Shown in pieces: positions 52,672-62,295 of a DNA stretch of 64,000 nt (the first letter of the stretch is position 1; every line of letters starts with the position of its first letter). Origin of the DNA: Aquabacterium sp. J223 (GTDB lineage: Bacteria; Pseudomonadota; Gammaproteobacteria; Burkholderiales; Burkholderiaceae_C); assembly GCF_024666615.1 (NCBI RefSeq), contig NZ_CP088297.1, forward strand, positions 992,001-1,056,000, read 5' to 3'. The position numbers and the translations under genes were made by a program. The notes under the pieces were generated by a model, which saw nothing but the letters and a program-made list of their open reading frames with translations, had not been told where the DNA came from and did not search any database.

Positions 52672-54267
52672 AGAAAACTTGGATGGCGGCGGGCGTCGGG
52701 CTCGTCCTGCTCGCGGCCGCAGGCGGCTGGGGCGCGTATTCGCTTGGCAAGCGCGAAGGCATGCAGGTGACCGGCGGCCCCGGCGCGGCGCCCGCGGCCC
52801 GCGCGGCGGGTAGCCGCGAGTCAGGCGAGGACGCCACGCGGCGCCACATGGCCGCGGGCCTGAAGGCCGGCGATGTCGACCCGGCAAACGGCCAGCGCAT
52901 CCTCTACTACCACGACCCGATGGTGCCGGCCAACCGCTTCGACAAGCCGGCCAAGTCGCCCTTCATGGACATGATGATGTCGCCGGTCTATGCCGGCGGC
53001 GACAGGGATGCCGGCCAGGTGACGGTGAGCCCGCGTGTGCAGCAGAACCTGGGCGTGCGCACGGCAGAGGTGACCGAGGGCCGCCTCGCGCCGGATCTGT
53101 CCGCGGTCGGCACCATCGCCTTCAACGAACGCGACCAGGTGATCGTGCAATCGCGCGCGACGGGTTACGTCGAGCGGCTGCTGGTGCGGGCAACGCTCGA
53201 CCGGGTCGCCAAGGGCCAGGCGCTGGCCGAGCTCTACGTGCCCGAATGGGTGGCGGCGCAGGAAGAGTTTCTTTCGGTGCGGCGCATGCACGGCAGCGAG
53301 CTCGCCCCGCTGGTCGATGGCGCGCGTCAGCGCATGCGCCAGGCCGGCATGAGCGAGGCGCAGATGGCGTTGGTCGAGCACAGCGGCCAGCCGCAGGCGC
53401 GCTTCACCCTGGTCGCGCCGATTGGCGGCGTGGTCACCGAGCTGGCGCTGCGCGAAGGCATGACGGTGACGGCCGGTGCGACGCTGCTGCGCATCAACGG
53501 TCTGGGCACCGTCTGGGCCCATGCGGAAGTGCCCGAGAGCCAGGCCGCGCTGCTGCGGCCCGGTGCAAAGGTGCAGGCACAAAGCCCGGCGCTGTCGGGC
53601 GCCACGTTCGAGGGCCGCGTTCAGGCGCTGCTGCCCGAGGTGAACCCGACGACGCGAACCGTGAAAGCGAGGATGGAGCTGGCGAATGCGCGCGGCGCGC
53701 TCGTGCCCGGCATGTTCGTTCGCATGCAGTTCGTCGACATGGGCGCCGGCAAGGTGCTGCTGATGCCGACCGAGGCCGTCATCCAGACCGGCCGGCGCAC
53801 CGTCGCAATCGTCGCGGAGGCCGACGGCCGCTTCCGACCGGTGGACATTGAGATCGGCACCGAGTCCGGCGGGCAGACGGAGATCAGGCGGGGCTTGCAG
53901 GCCGGTCAGCGGGTCGTGGTGTCGTCGCAGTTCCTGATCGACTCCGAGGCCAGCCTGCGCGGGGTGGAGGCAAGGCTGAACGTCGAGCCCCAGCCCCAGC
54001 CCCAACCGAAACCGGAAGCTGCGGCCACCGCACCCCCGCCACCAGGGCGAGGGCAAGGTCGAGAGCGTCGGCCGCGACGGGTTGATGCTGTCGCACGGCC
54101 CGATCCCGTCCTTGAAGTGGGGGCCGATGATGATGGAGTTCAAGCCGCCCGCGCGCGATCTGCCGGCCGGCCTGAAGGCGGGTGAGACGGTGAGCTTCGA
54201 GTTCTTCATGGACAGCGACGGACTGCCGCAGCTCACCGCGGTGCGGCGCAGCGGGGGCGGCAAGTGA
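52668..54267 (+). pseudogene. cusB: CusB adaptor with C-terminal CusF domain (frameshifted)
   Basis: The first 450 or so codons encode a normal MFP: anchor (about 8-24), the YYHDPMVPANRFDKP heavy-metal YHS-like motif, and beta-barrel. After a Pro-rich linker a C5 run at 54033-54037 breaks the frame; in the next frame a CusF-like domain follows (GEGKVESVGRDGLMLSHGPI..MMMEFKPP) to a TGA that overlaps the cusA GTG. One C fewer restores a 532-residue CusB-CusF fusion. The length 1600 is one base over a multiple of three. Confidence 0.82.
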
Positions 54268-57200
54268 TCGCTAGGCTGATCCGCTGGTCGATTGCGAACC
54301 GCTTTCTCGTGCTGATCGCGACGGCGCTGGTTGCCGCCTGGGGCGTGCTGTCGGTGCAGCGCACGCCGCTCGACGCGCTGCCCGACCTCTCCGACGTGCA
54401 GGTGATCATCCGCACCCCCTGGCCGGGCCAGGCGCCGCGCCTCGTCGAGAACCAGGTCACCTACCCGCTGACGACGACCATGCTGTCGGTGCCGGGCGCG
54501 AAGACGGTGCGCGGCTACTCGTTCTTTGGCGACAGCTTCGTCTACGTGCTGTTCGAGGACGGCACCGACCTGTACTGGGCGCGGTCACGGGTGCTGGAGT
54601 ATCTGAACCAGGTGCAGTCGCGGTTGCCGGCGGGGGCCACCGCATCGCTCGGGCCCGATGCCACCGGCGTCGGCTGGATCTACCAGTACGCATTGGTAGA
54701 CCGCAGCGGGCGCATGGACGTGGGACAGTTGCGCGCGCTGCAGGACTGGTTCCTGAAGTACGAGCTGAAGACCGTGCCCGACGTGGCCGAGGTGGCGACG
54801 GTGGGCGGCATGGTGCGCCAGTACCAGGTGCTGCTCGACCCGGACAAGCTGGCCGCGTACAACCTGCCGCACACACGGGTGGCCGAGGCGATCCGCAGGA
54901 ACAACCAGGAAGCCGGCGGCTCGGTGCTCGAACTGGGCGAGGCCGAGTACATGGTGCGCGCAAGCGGCTACCTGCAGTCGCTCGACGACTTCCGCAAGGT
55001 GCCGCTGGTCACCACCGACGCCGGCGTCTCGGTGCGCCTGGGCGACGTGGCGCGCATCCAGGTCGGCCCCGAGATGCGGCGCGGCATCGGCGAACTCGAC
55101 GGGCAGGGCGAGGCGGTGGGGGGGCGTGATCGTGATGCGCTCGGGCCGCAATGCGCTGGCGACCATCGAGGCGGTGAAGGTCAAGCTCAGCGAGTTGCAG
55201 GGCAGCCTGCCGCAAGGCGTGGAAATCGTCCCGACCTACGACCGCTCGGGCCTGATCGAACGCGCGGTGGCCAACCTGCGCGACAAGCTGGTCGAAGAGT
55301 TCATCGTCGTCGCGCTGGTGTGCTTCGCCTTTCTGTTCCACCTGCGCAGCGCCTTCGTCGCCATCGTTTCGTTGCCACTGGGCATCCTGGCCGCCTTCAT
55401 CGTGATGCAGTGGCAGGGCGTCAATGCCAACATCATGTCGCTCGGCGGCATCGCCATCGCCATCGGCGCCATGGTCGACGCAGCGGTGGTGATGATCGAG
55501 AACGCGCACAAGCACCTCGAACGCTGGGCGCACGCCAACCCCGACGCGACGCTGGAAGGCGAGGCGCGCTGGAAGGTGATCGGGGACTCCGCAGCGGAGG
55601 TCGGGCCGGCACTGTTCTTCTCGCTGCTCATCATCACGCTGTCGTTCGTTCCGGTGTTCACGCTCGAGGCCCAGGAGGGACGCCTGTTCTCGCCGCTGGC
55701 GTTCACGAAGACCTACGCGATGGCGGCGTCGGCGGGCCTGGCGGTGACACTGATCCCGGTGCTGATGGGCTACCTCATCCGCGGGCGCATCCCCGCCGAG
55801 ACGAAGAACCCGTTGAACCGGCTGCTGATCGCGATCTACCGGCCGCTGCTGGACGGGGTGCTGCGGGCGCCGAAGCTCACGCTGGCCATGGCCGGCGTGC
55901 TGCTCGTCGCGAGCCTGTGGCCCCTGCAGCACATCGGCGGCGAGTTCATGCCACCGCTCGACGAGGGCGACCTGCTGTACATGCCCTCGGCGCTGCCGGG
56001 CTTGTCCGCCGGCAAGGCCGTCGAGTTGCTGCAGCAGACCGACCGCCTGATCAAGACCGTGCCCGAGGTCGCCAGCGTCTACGGCAAGGCCGGCCGCGCC
56101 GAGACTGCCACCGACCCGGCGCCGCTGGAGATGTTCGAGACGACGATCCAGTTCAAGCCGAAGGACCAGTGGCGCGTCGGCATGACGCCCGACCGGCTGG
56201 TCGAGGAGCTCGACCGCATCGTCAAGGTGCCCGGCCTGGCCAACATCTGGGTGCCGCCGATCCGCAACCGCATCGACATGCTGGCCACCGGCATCAAGAG
56301 CCCGGTGGGCGTGAAGGTGGCGGGCACCGACCTGCCGACGATCGACCGCCTGACCGGCGAGATTGAGAGGGCGCTGAAGGACGTGCCCGGCGTCAGCAGC
56401 GCGCTGGCCGAGCGGCTGACCGGCGGGCGCTATGTGGACGTCACCATCGACCGCGACGCAGCGGCGCGCTTCGGCATGAGCATCGCCGACGTGCAGTCCG
56501 TCATCAGCTCAGCGGTCGGCGGCGACAACGTCGGCGGAGCGGGAGGCGAGGTGGTCGAGGGCCTGCAGCGCTTTCCGATCAACCTGCGGTATCCAAGGGA
56601 GACGCGCGACTCGCTGGACAAGCTGCGCCGGCTGCCCATCGTCAGCGAGCGCGGCGCGCGCCTGGTGCTGGGCGACGTGGCCGCCATCCGCATCACCGAC
56701 GGGCCGCCGATGCTGCGCAGCGAGAACGCGCGCCTGTCCGGCTGGGTGTATGTCGACATCCGCGGGCGCGACATGCGCTCGGCGGTGCAGGACATGCAGC
56801 GCGTCGTCGGCGAGCGGGTGAAGCTTCCGCCCGGTTATTCGGTCTCCTGGTCGGGCCAGTTCGAATTCCTGGAACGTGCGACCGCGAAGCTGAAGGTTGT
56901 CGTGCCGTTCACGCTGCTGATCATCTTCGTGCTGCTGTACCTGACGTTCAAGCGCCTCGACGAGGCGCTGCTCATCATGGCGACGCTGCCGTTCGCGCTG
57001 GTCGGCGGCATCTGGCTGCTCTGGCTGCTGGGCTACAACCTGTCGGTGGCCGGTGCGGTGGGCTTCATCGCGCTGGCCGGCGTGGCGGCGGAGTTCGGCG
57101 TCATCATGCTGCTGTACCTGAAGCACGCGTGGGACGACCGCACGAAGGCGGGCCAGGCCAGCGATGCCGACCTGCTCGATGCCATCCGCGAAGGCGCGGT

Positions 57201-57456
57201 GCTGCGCGTGCGGCCGAAGGCCATGACGGTGGCCGTCATCCTGGGCGGCCTGCTGCCGATCATGTGGGGCGCGGGCACCGGATCGGAAGTGATGCAGCGC
57301 ATTGCCGCGCCGATGGTCGGCGGCATGATCACGGCGCCGCTGCTGTCGATGCTCGTGATCCCGGCGGCCTACCGCTTGATGCGCCGTCGGCGGGCGGCGA
57401 AGCCCGAAGCGCCACACCCGGCTGGCGAAGGCGCGCCGGTTGGCGACATGGCCTGA
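54264..57456 (+). pseudogene. cusA: Cu/Ag RND transporter CusA (frameshifted)
   Basis: The two frames together encode a full RND pump of about 1063 residues. The first frame (54264 to about 55124) ends in a run of seven G at 55118-55124, after which homology continues in another frame ([16 protein letters not shown]). One G fewer restores GGVIVM. The TM4 motif [20 protein letters not shown] and the Met-rich cleft ([13 protein letters not shown]) are of the monovalent Cu/Ag (HME4) group. The gene is coupled to cusB by GTGA. An indel error would explain it; otherwise the pump is dead. Confidence 0.85.
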
Positions 57457-57497
57457 TCGCATGGCATCAAAAGTGCAAACCCTTGAGGAGCCGAACG

Positions 57498-58113
57498 ATG
57501 AGCGACAAGACCCACTGGGATCGCGTCTACCAAAACCAGTCTGCAGAAGATGTGAGCTGGTTCCAGCCCCACGCGCAGCAGTCGCTCGACCTGATCGGCC
57601 GCATCTGCAACGGGCAATCCAGCCGCGTGATCGATGTCGGCGGCGGTGCCTCCACCTTGGTCGACGACCTGCTGGACCGCAGGACATTCCAGGTCAGCGT
57701 CCTGGACCTTTCGTCGGCGGCGCTCGACGTCGCCAAGCGCCGGCTGGGTGCACGCTCGCGCAGCGTTCAATGGCTGGTCGGCGACATTACCAACGTCGCG
57801 TTGCCGGAGCAATCGTTCGACATCTGGCACGACCGCGCGGTGTTCCACTTCCTCACCGAGCGTTCACAACGCGAAGCCTATGTTGCGCAGGTGCGCCGAG
57901 CGGTCCGACCGGGTGGCCACGTCATCGTCGCCGCGTTCGGTCCGGACGGACCCCTGCGCTGCAGCGGCCTGCCCGTCGTGCGCTTCGCCCCCCGAGGCGC
58001 TGCACGCGGAGTTCGGCGGTGCCTTCGAGTTGCTCGACCACCTCAGCGAATCGCATGTGACGCCGAGCGGCGCCGTGCAGAAGTTCGTGTATTGCCACTG
58101 CCTGGTGCATTGA
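57498..58113 (+). pseudogene. Class I SAM-dependent methyltransferase (frameshifted)
   Basis: The start at 57498 encodes a Rossmann-fold methyltransferase (RVIDVGGGASTLVDDL, about 44, then DIWHDRAVFHFL). A C6 run at 57988-57993 shifts the frame; one C fewer gives PEALHAEFGGAFELLDHLSES and a stop at 58113. Length 616 is one base over a multiple of three. It would be about 204 residues. The substrate is unknown. It follows cusA by 41 bases. Confidence 0.75.
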
Positions 58114-58123
58114 GCGAGGTCGC

Positions 58124-59386
58124 ATGCCTGCCGCGCTCGAGGTCCTCATCGACCATTGGAAATCCGACCCCCACGCAACCTACCGCAGCTGGTTTCTGTG
58201 GCCCGAGCGGCTGAAAAACTTCCGCTCGATCAGGCGAGGGCTGAACCAGGTGGTCGAGGAGATCGACCGCGGCACCTTCGGCAACGCCTATCGCGGCTCG
58301 GCGCTGGAGACGGTGGTCGAGTCGGTGGCCGAGCAGCGCCAGATCTTCAGGGGCGCCGACCACGCCTTCCTCTGGAAGCCTAAGCTGCGCATTCCGGACA
58401 TCTACGAGAACGCGGACAACCAGCGCGCCTTCGCGCGGCTGCTTCACGCCTGTGATTGCTGCGACACCGCCGATGCCGTGATCGACGCCATCCGTCGCCT
58501 TGACTCGCACGCGATCAAGGGCCTGGGGCCTGCGGTGGCCAACCTGCTGTACTTCATCCACCCGACCTTGGTGCTGCCGTTCAACACCGCCATCGTGAGG
58601 GGCTACAACGCAATCACCGGTAGCAACGTCAAGCTTGGGCGCTGGGAGCACTACCTGTCCATGCGCGAAGGTGCCCTGCAGCTCAACGCCAGGCACCGCG
58701 AGCAGCTGTCCAACGACTTGCGTGCGGTCGCCGGGCTGCTGTTTGATGTGGGCAGCGGCCGCTTCGAGGCGCCGCCGCGCGCCGACGATGCTGCGGCGCA
58801 GGCGGCCTGGTTGGCCGACTTGGCGCGGGTGCGCGAAGAATCGGCGGTGCAAGCGCGGCGGGCGGCCGAGGCCCGCGACAGCGACACCACGCACACCGAG
58901 ATTCAGGGCTGGCTGCGCGATCTGGGGCACGCGCTGGGTTTCGACGTGTGGATTGCGGCCAACGACCGCAGCCGCGTCTATGACGGTGCGGCGCTCGCGC
59001 ACGGCTGTCTGGAACGGCTGCCAGCCGCGCTCGACGGCGCCGCCGGTGGGGTGCGCCTGATCGACGTGGTGTGGTTCGAGCGGGACGACGGCCATGCCGC
59101 GGCGGCGTTCGAGGTCGAGCATTCGACCTCAATCCACTCGGGCATCGTGCGCATGCTCGACCTCGCGCTTGGCAGCCCGATTGGCGAGCGGACCGCCTTG
59201 TTCCTGGTGGCGCCCGACGAGCGGCGCGATGAGGTGGCGCAGCAGTTGCGACGCCCTGCCTTCTCACGCGTGGCGTCGCTTGGCATCCGCTATCTACCCT
59301 ATGGCGAGCTGTCGAAGCACCGCGAGTCGATGGCGCGTTTCGGCAGCGGCTTGAAGCCGGTGCTCGATGTGTCCGAACGGCTGTAG
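58124..59386 (+). CDS. HhH plus PD-(D/E)XK-like protein, probable nuclease
   Basis: A 420-residue soluble protein. Residues 130-165 (KGLGPAVANLLYFIHPTLVLPFNT) resemble a helix-hairpin-helix DNA-glycosylase-type segment. Residues 312-345 (LIDVVWFERDD and FEVEHSTSIHSGIVR) fit a PD-(D/E)XK core with D about 313 and E-V-E at 329-331, with the usual Lys replaced. It resembles proteins sometimes annotated as type II restriction endonucleases. No cognate DNA methyltransferase is seen (the small methyltransferase before it is not a DNA type). Function not known. Confidence 0.6.
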   Translation: MPAALEVLIDHWKSDPHATYRSWFLWPERLKNFRSIRRGLNQVVEEIDRGTFGNAYRGSALETVVESVAEQRQIFRGADHAFLWKPKLRIPDIYENADNQRAFARLLHACDCCDTADAVIDAIRRLDSHAIKGLGPAVANLLYFIHPTLVLPFNTAIVRGYNAITGSNVKLGRWEHYLSMREGALQLNARHREQLSNDLRAVAGLLFDVGSGRFEAPPRADDAAAQAAWLADLARVREESAVQARRAAEARDSDTTHTEIQGWLRDLGHALGFDVWIAANDRSRVYDGAALAHGCLERLPAALDGAAGGVRLIDVVWFERDDGHAAAAFEVEHSTSIHSGIVRMLDLALGSPIGERTALFLVAPDERRDEVAQQLRRPAFSRVASLGIRYLPYGELSKHRESMARFGSGLKPVLDVSERL

Positions 59387-59540
59387 CAGGCGCGCTTCTT
59401 CAGCTCGGCTCCATTTGATCGGACTGCACTGGCCTTTCCGTCCTACTCCGACGCCACCGGCGTGGCCTACTTCTCAGCGTCAGCCGATGCCGTCGGTCAA
59501 CGCTGCGCCGACTGCACCCAAGCAAGGCAGCACGATTCCT
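59387..59540. other. Intergenic region between convergent genes
   Basis: Between the nuclease-like gene and the leftward CusF-like gene. No terminator hairpin or other feature was recognised. Confidence 0.35.
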
Positions 59541-59906
59541 TTACTTCGCAGTTTCGATCGCGGTGACAACGATCGCGCCGTCGGCCTTTTCTGCCGTGAA
59601 CATCACTTTGTCGCCGGCCTTGACCTTGTCCAGCAGTGCAGCGTCCTTGACCTGGAAGACCATGGTCATGCCGGGCATGTCCAGGTTCTTGATGTCGCCG
59701 TGCCTGAGGGTGATCTTCTTCGCTTCCTTGTCGATCTTGCGAACTTCGCCGTCGGTCATCGAGGCGGGCATGCCGTCCATCTTCATGCCGGGCATGTTCA
59801 TGCCGCCCATCTTGCTGTGATCCATCGCCTGCGCGTGAGCGCTGATGGCAAACGGCACCGAGGCGGCGAAGGCCAGGGCAACGAGGAAAGGTCTGAGAGT
59901 CTTCAT
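59541..59906 (-). CDS. CusF-like periplasmic copper chaperone (second copy)
   Basis: A 121-residue protein with a signal peptide (AHA), a Met/His-rich linker (MDHSKMGGMNMPGMKMDGM) and a CusF domain with the MPGMTM motif. GGAG precedes the ATG at 59906. It is encoded 46 bases after the cupredoxin gene, so the two are likely co-transcribed. Similar to 50510. Confidence 0.87.
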   Translation of the reverse strand: MKTLRPFLVALAFAASVPFAISAHAQAMDHSKMGGMNMPGMKMDGMPASMTDGEVRKIDKEAKKITLRHGDIKNLDMPGMTMVFQVKDAALLDKVKAGDKVMFTAEKADGAIVVTAIETAK

Positions 59907-59952
59907 GGGGATTGCTCCGTAAGGGTTGTGAAAAAACTCTGCCAACGGTCAC

Positions 59953-60459
59953 TCAATGCTTGTGTCCGCCCTGGCTGGGGGTCTTGGGCGCGCCGCCATT
60001 CTGCGCAACGTTGACCAGGCCCTTCATGCCGGCATCGTAATGGCCGGGCTGCAGACAGGCAAAGTCGACTTTGCCTGCCTTGGTGAAGCGCCAAACGACC
60101 TCGCCAGTCTTGCCCGGTGCCACGGCGACCATGTTATCGTCGGCATGTTCCATGCCTGGCATCTTCATCATCATCTCGTAGTGCTCCTTCAGTTCCTGCG
60201 GGGTGCCGAGCACCAGTTCGTGCTTGACGGCGCCGGAGTTCTTCACGACGAAGCGTACCGTCTCGCCCTGCTGTACCGTGATTTCAGCGGGCGTGAAGCG
60301 CATGTTGTCGGTCATGTCTACCTGCACCGTGCGGGTGGCCTGTGCGGCCTTGCCCGGCTCACCGACCGGGCTGCTACCGTGGCCGGGGGCTGCCATTGCC
60401 ACGGATGCTGCAAGCAGCATCGGGACGAGCAGCAGCGGACGAAGGGATTTCGGGGTCAT
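59953..60459 (-). CDS. Periplasmic cupredoxin (second copy)
   Basis: A 168-residue protein: signal peptide (AMA), cupredoxin fold with ligands in KHELVLG, DFACLQPGHYDAGM and a C-terminal His pair (HKH). AAGGAG precedes the ATG at 60459. It is a paralogue of the gene at 49522. It lies divergent to fliE. Confidence 0.87.
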   Translation of the reverse strand: MTPKSLRPLLLVPMLLAASVAMAAPGHGSSPVGEPGKAAQATRTVQVDMTDNMRFTPAEITVQQGETVRFVVKNSGAVKHELVLGTPQELKEHYEMMMKMPGMEHADDNMVAVAPGKTGEVVWRFTKAGKVDFACLQPGHYDAGMKGLVNVAQNGGAPKTPSQGGHKH

Positions 60460-60832
60460 CGGAAACTCCTTATAGCGTTGGGATGCCAACCAAAGCAGCG
60501 GCATATGCCCAAGTGTGTTGAATGCCGGCCGACACAGCATGGACGAACACATTACAAGCCCGTCATCTGCCATCTGGTTTAACCAAGCGCCGCGGGGCTC
60601 CATGTCTTGAGTTCGAGCCTCCGACGGAGCGGAGGGTGTTGACCTCTGGTAGACACCCTCCACCACTGCACGGCGTAGTGAGCGCCACGCTAGAAGCTGA
60701 GAACGGGACGGGAAACGACTGCCACTTCAAGGGCTCGCAGTGCCGCCGATCGCGCATGCTGCTCCGGACCCCTGTCCAATGCCGAGACATTGCCGAAGGG
60801 AGCGGTTGAACAGATCAATGAAGGCGGTGGCT
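60460..60832. other. Intergenic region between cupredoxin and fliE
   Basis: About 370 bases with the palindrome at 60631-60661. The rest shows no recognised promoter pair or RNA. Confidence 0.4.
60631..60661. repeat. Inverted repeat, 9-base arms
   Basis: GGAGGGTGT (60631-60639) and ACACCCTCC (60653-60661) are perfectly complementary with a 13-base loop. It could be a terminator-like hairpin without a T run, or an operator. It lies 171 bases before the cupredoxin start. Confidence 0.7.
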
Positions 60833-61141
60833 ATGGACTTCTCGATCAAGGCGCTCGATCTGACCAAGCCGGCCGCGGGCATTGCACCACCCGGCGAAAA
60901 GGCGTCCGCGACCCAAGGCGGCAACTTCAAGAACGCGATGCTTAAAGCCTTGCAGGCGACCAGCGCCCTGCAGACCGAATCGGGACGGTTGAGCAAGGAG
61001 TTCTCGCTCGACAATCCGACCGTCAGCCTCGAAGAGACCATGATCGCCGGCGTCAAGTCGAGCATTGCCTTCCAGACTACTCTGCAGGTGCGCAACAAAG
61101 TCGTTCAAGCCTACACGGACATCATGAACATGCAGGTGTGA
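60833..61141 (+). CDS. fliE: Orphan flagellar hook-basal body protein FliE
   Basis: A 102-residue protein whose C-terminal half matches FliE: PTVSLEETMIAGVKSSIAFQ and VRNKVVQAYTDIMNMQV. FliE links the MS ring to the proximal rod in flagella. No other flagellar gene is adjacent; flgB lies at 44652. I take the ATG at 60833 (AAGG upstream); an ATG at 60818 is in frame. It precedes copK by 10 bases on the opposite strand. Confidence 0.85.
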   Translation: MDFSIKALDLTKPAAGIAPPGEKASATQGGNFKNAMLKALQATSALQTESGRLSKEFSLDNPTVSLEETMIAGVKSSIAFQTTLQVRNKVVQAYTDIMNMQV

Positions 61142-61151
61142 GTCATGTCAC

Positions 61152-61445
61152 TCAATTCCCGTGGCCGTCCCGCAGCAGGCTGTCCAGGCGCGCCACCTCG
61201 TTGCCGACGGGCGTCAGCTTGCGGCCGTCTGCGGTTTCCAGTACTTCGTTCTTCTTGAAGACCCGCGGCTGGCCGAGCTTGTCCTCTCGCGCCATCTTGC
61301 CGTCCTTGAAGATGTACACGGTCGACCCGTCCTTGAGGCTGACGGCTTGCGGTGCGGACTGCTGCAGCGCGTCGCGGGCGAAAGTGGGGAGCGCCGCTCC
61401 AGCGAGCGCGGCGGTCAGGGCGATTGCGATGAGATTGAGTTTCAT
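61152..61445 (-). CDS. copK: CopK-like periplasmic copper protein
   Basis: A 97-residue protein: signal peptide (to about residue 23, TFA) and a CopK-like domain (LKDGSTVYIFKDGKMAREDKLGQPRVF, VLETADGRKLTPVGNEVARLD). CopK binds Cu(I)/Cu(II) cooperatively in the periplasm. The Met-rich stretch of CopK is reduced here to only one Met in the domain (MAR), so Cu(I) binding may be weak. AAGG precedes the ATG. Confidence 0.8.
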   Translation of the reverse strand: MKLNLIAIALTAALAGAALPTFARDALQQSAPQAVSLKDGSTVYIFKDGKMAREDKLGQPRVFKKNEVLETADGRKLTPVGNEVARLDSLLRDGHGN

Positions 61446-61614
61446 GGTCGGTCCTTAAAGAGTGTCGCATGGGCCTGTTTGCCGATGCGATGCCGAAGGG
61501 CATGGGATGTACTTTAGGGATGGGCGGCGGTCAGTCGGCTTTCCACTTCATGACAATCCTGCAACCTCGCCGCTTGATCGATCTGCGCCCATCGCGCCCA
61601 TGGAGAATCCGGGC
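61446..61614. promoter_or_regulatory. Divergent copK/copR promoter region
   Basis: These 169 bases lie between the divergent copK and copR. They must contain promoters for both and probably the CopR binding sites. A CATGACA stretch near 61548 recalls copper-box half sites, but I could not align a full consensus. Confidence 0.4.
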
Positions 61615-62295
61615 ATGAAGATCCTTGTGGTTGAAGACGAACGGCGCGCTGCGGACTACCTGCGGCAAGGGCTGACCGAGAGCGGCTATGCCGTCGATGT
61701 AGCGCGGAACGGTGCTGATGGCCTCCACGCGGCGATGACGGGTGACCACGACCTGGTCATCCTCGACGTGATGCTGCCCGGCGTGGACGGTTTCGCGGTT
61801 CTGTCCGCGGTGCGCACGGCCAAGCAGATGCCGGTTCTGATGCTCACCGCCCGTGGACAGACGGATGACAAGGTGCGTGGCTTCGACCTCGGTGCCGACG
61901 ACTACCTGGTCAAGCCCTTCCAGTTCCCCGAGTTGCTGGCCCGGATAAGGGCACTGCTCAAGCGCGGTAGGCCGGAGCAAGTCGATCTCGTACAGCGCAT
62001 CGCCGACCTTGAAGTCGACCCGATTCGCCACCGCGCCGTTCGTGCAGGCCATCGCATCGAACTCACGGCCAAGGAGTTTGCGCTGCTCGCGCTGCTCGTG
62101 CAGCGCACAGGCGAGGTGCTGTCGCGCACCGAGATCGCGTCTCTCGTCTGGGACATCCATTTCGATTCCGAGACGAACGTCGTAGACGTGGCGATCCGGC
62201 GCCTGCGTGCCAAAGTGGATGAGCCATTCAAGACCAGGCTGATCCACACGGTGCGTGGTGTCGGTTATGTGCTCGAAGAGCGCCCGGAAGCATGA
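61615..62295 (+). CDS. copR: Copper-responsive regulator CopR
   Basis: A 226-residue OmpR-family regulator with a receiver domain (DVMLPG, Asp about 51; LVKPF) and a winged helix. It is close in layout to czcR at 35325. It is coupled to copS by ATGA and sits before copA, so it likely controls cop and cus genes. Confidence 0.9.
   Translation: MKILVVEDERRAADYLRQGLTESGYAVDVARNGADGLHAAMTGDHDLVILDVMLPGVDGFAVLSAVRTAKQMPVLMLTARGQTDDKVRGFDLGADDYLVKPFQFPELLARIRALLKRGRPEQVDLVQRIADLEVDPIRHRAVRAGHRIELTAKEFALLALLVQRTGEVLSRTEIASLVWDIHFDSETNVVDVAIRRLRAKVDEPFKTRLIHTVRGVGYVLEERPEA

Noticed and set aside
60631-60661. A rho-independent terminator
   Set aside because: The hairpin is good but no T run follows on either strand, and it lies upstream of, not after, the adjacent genes.
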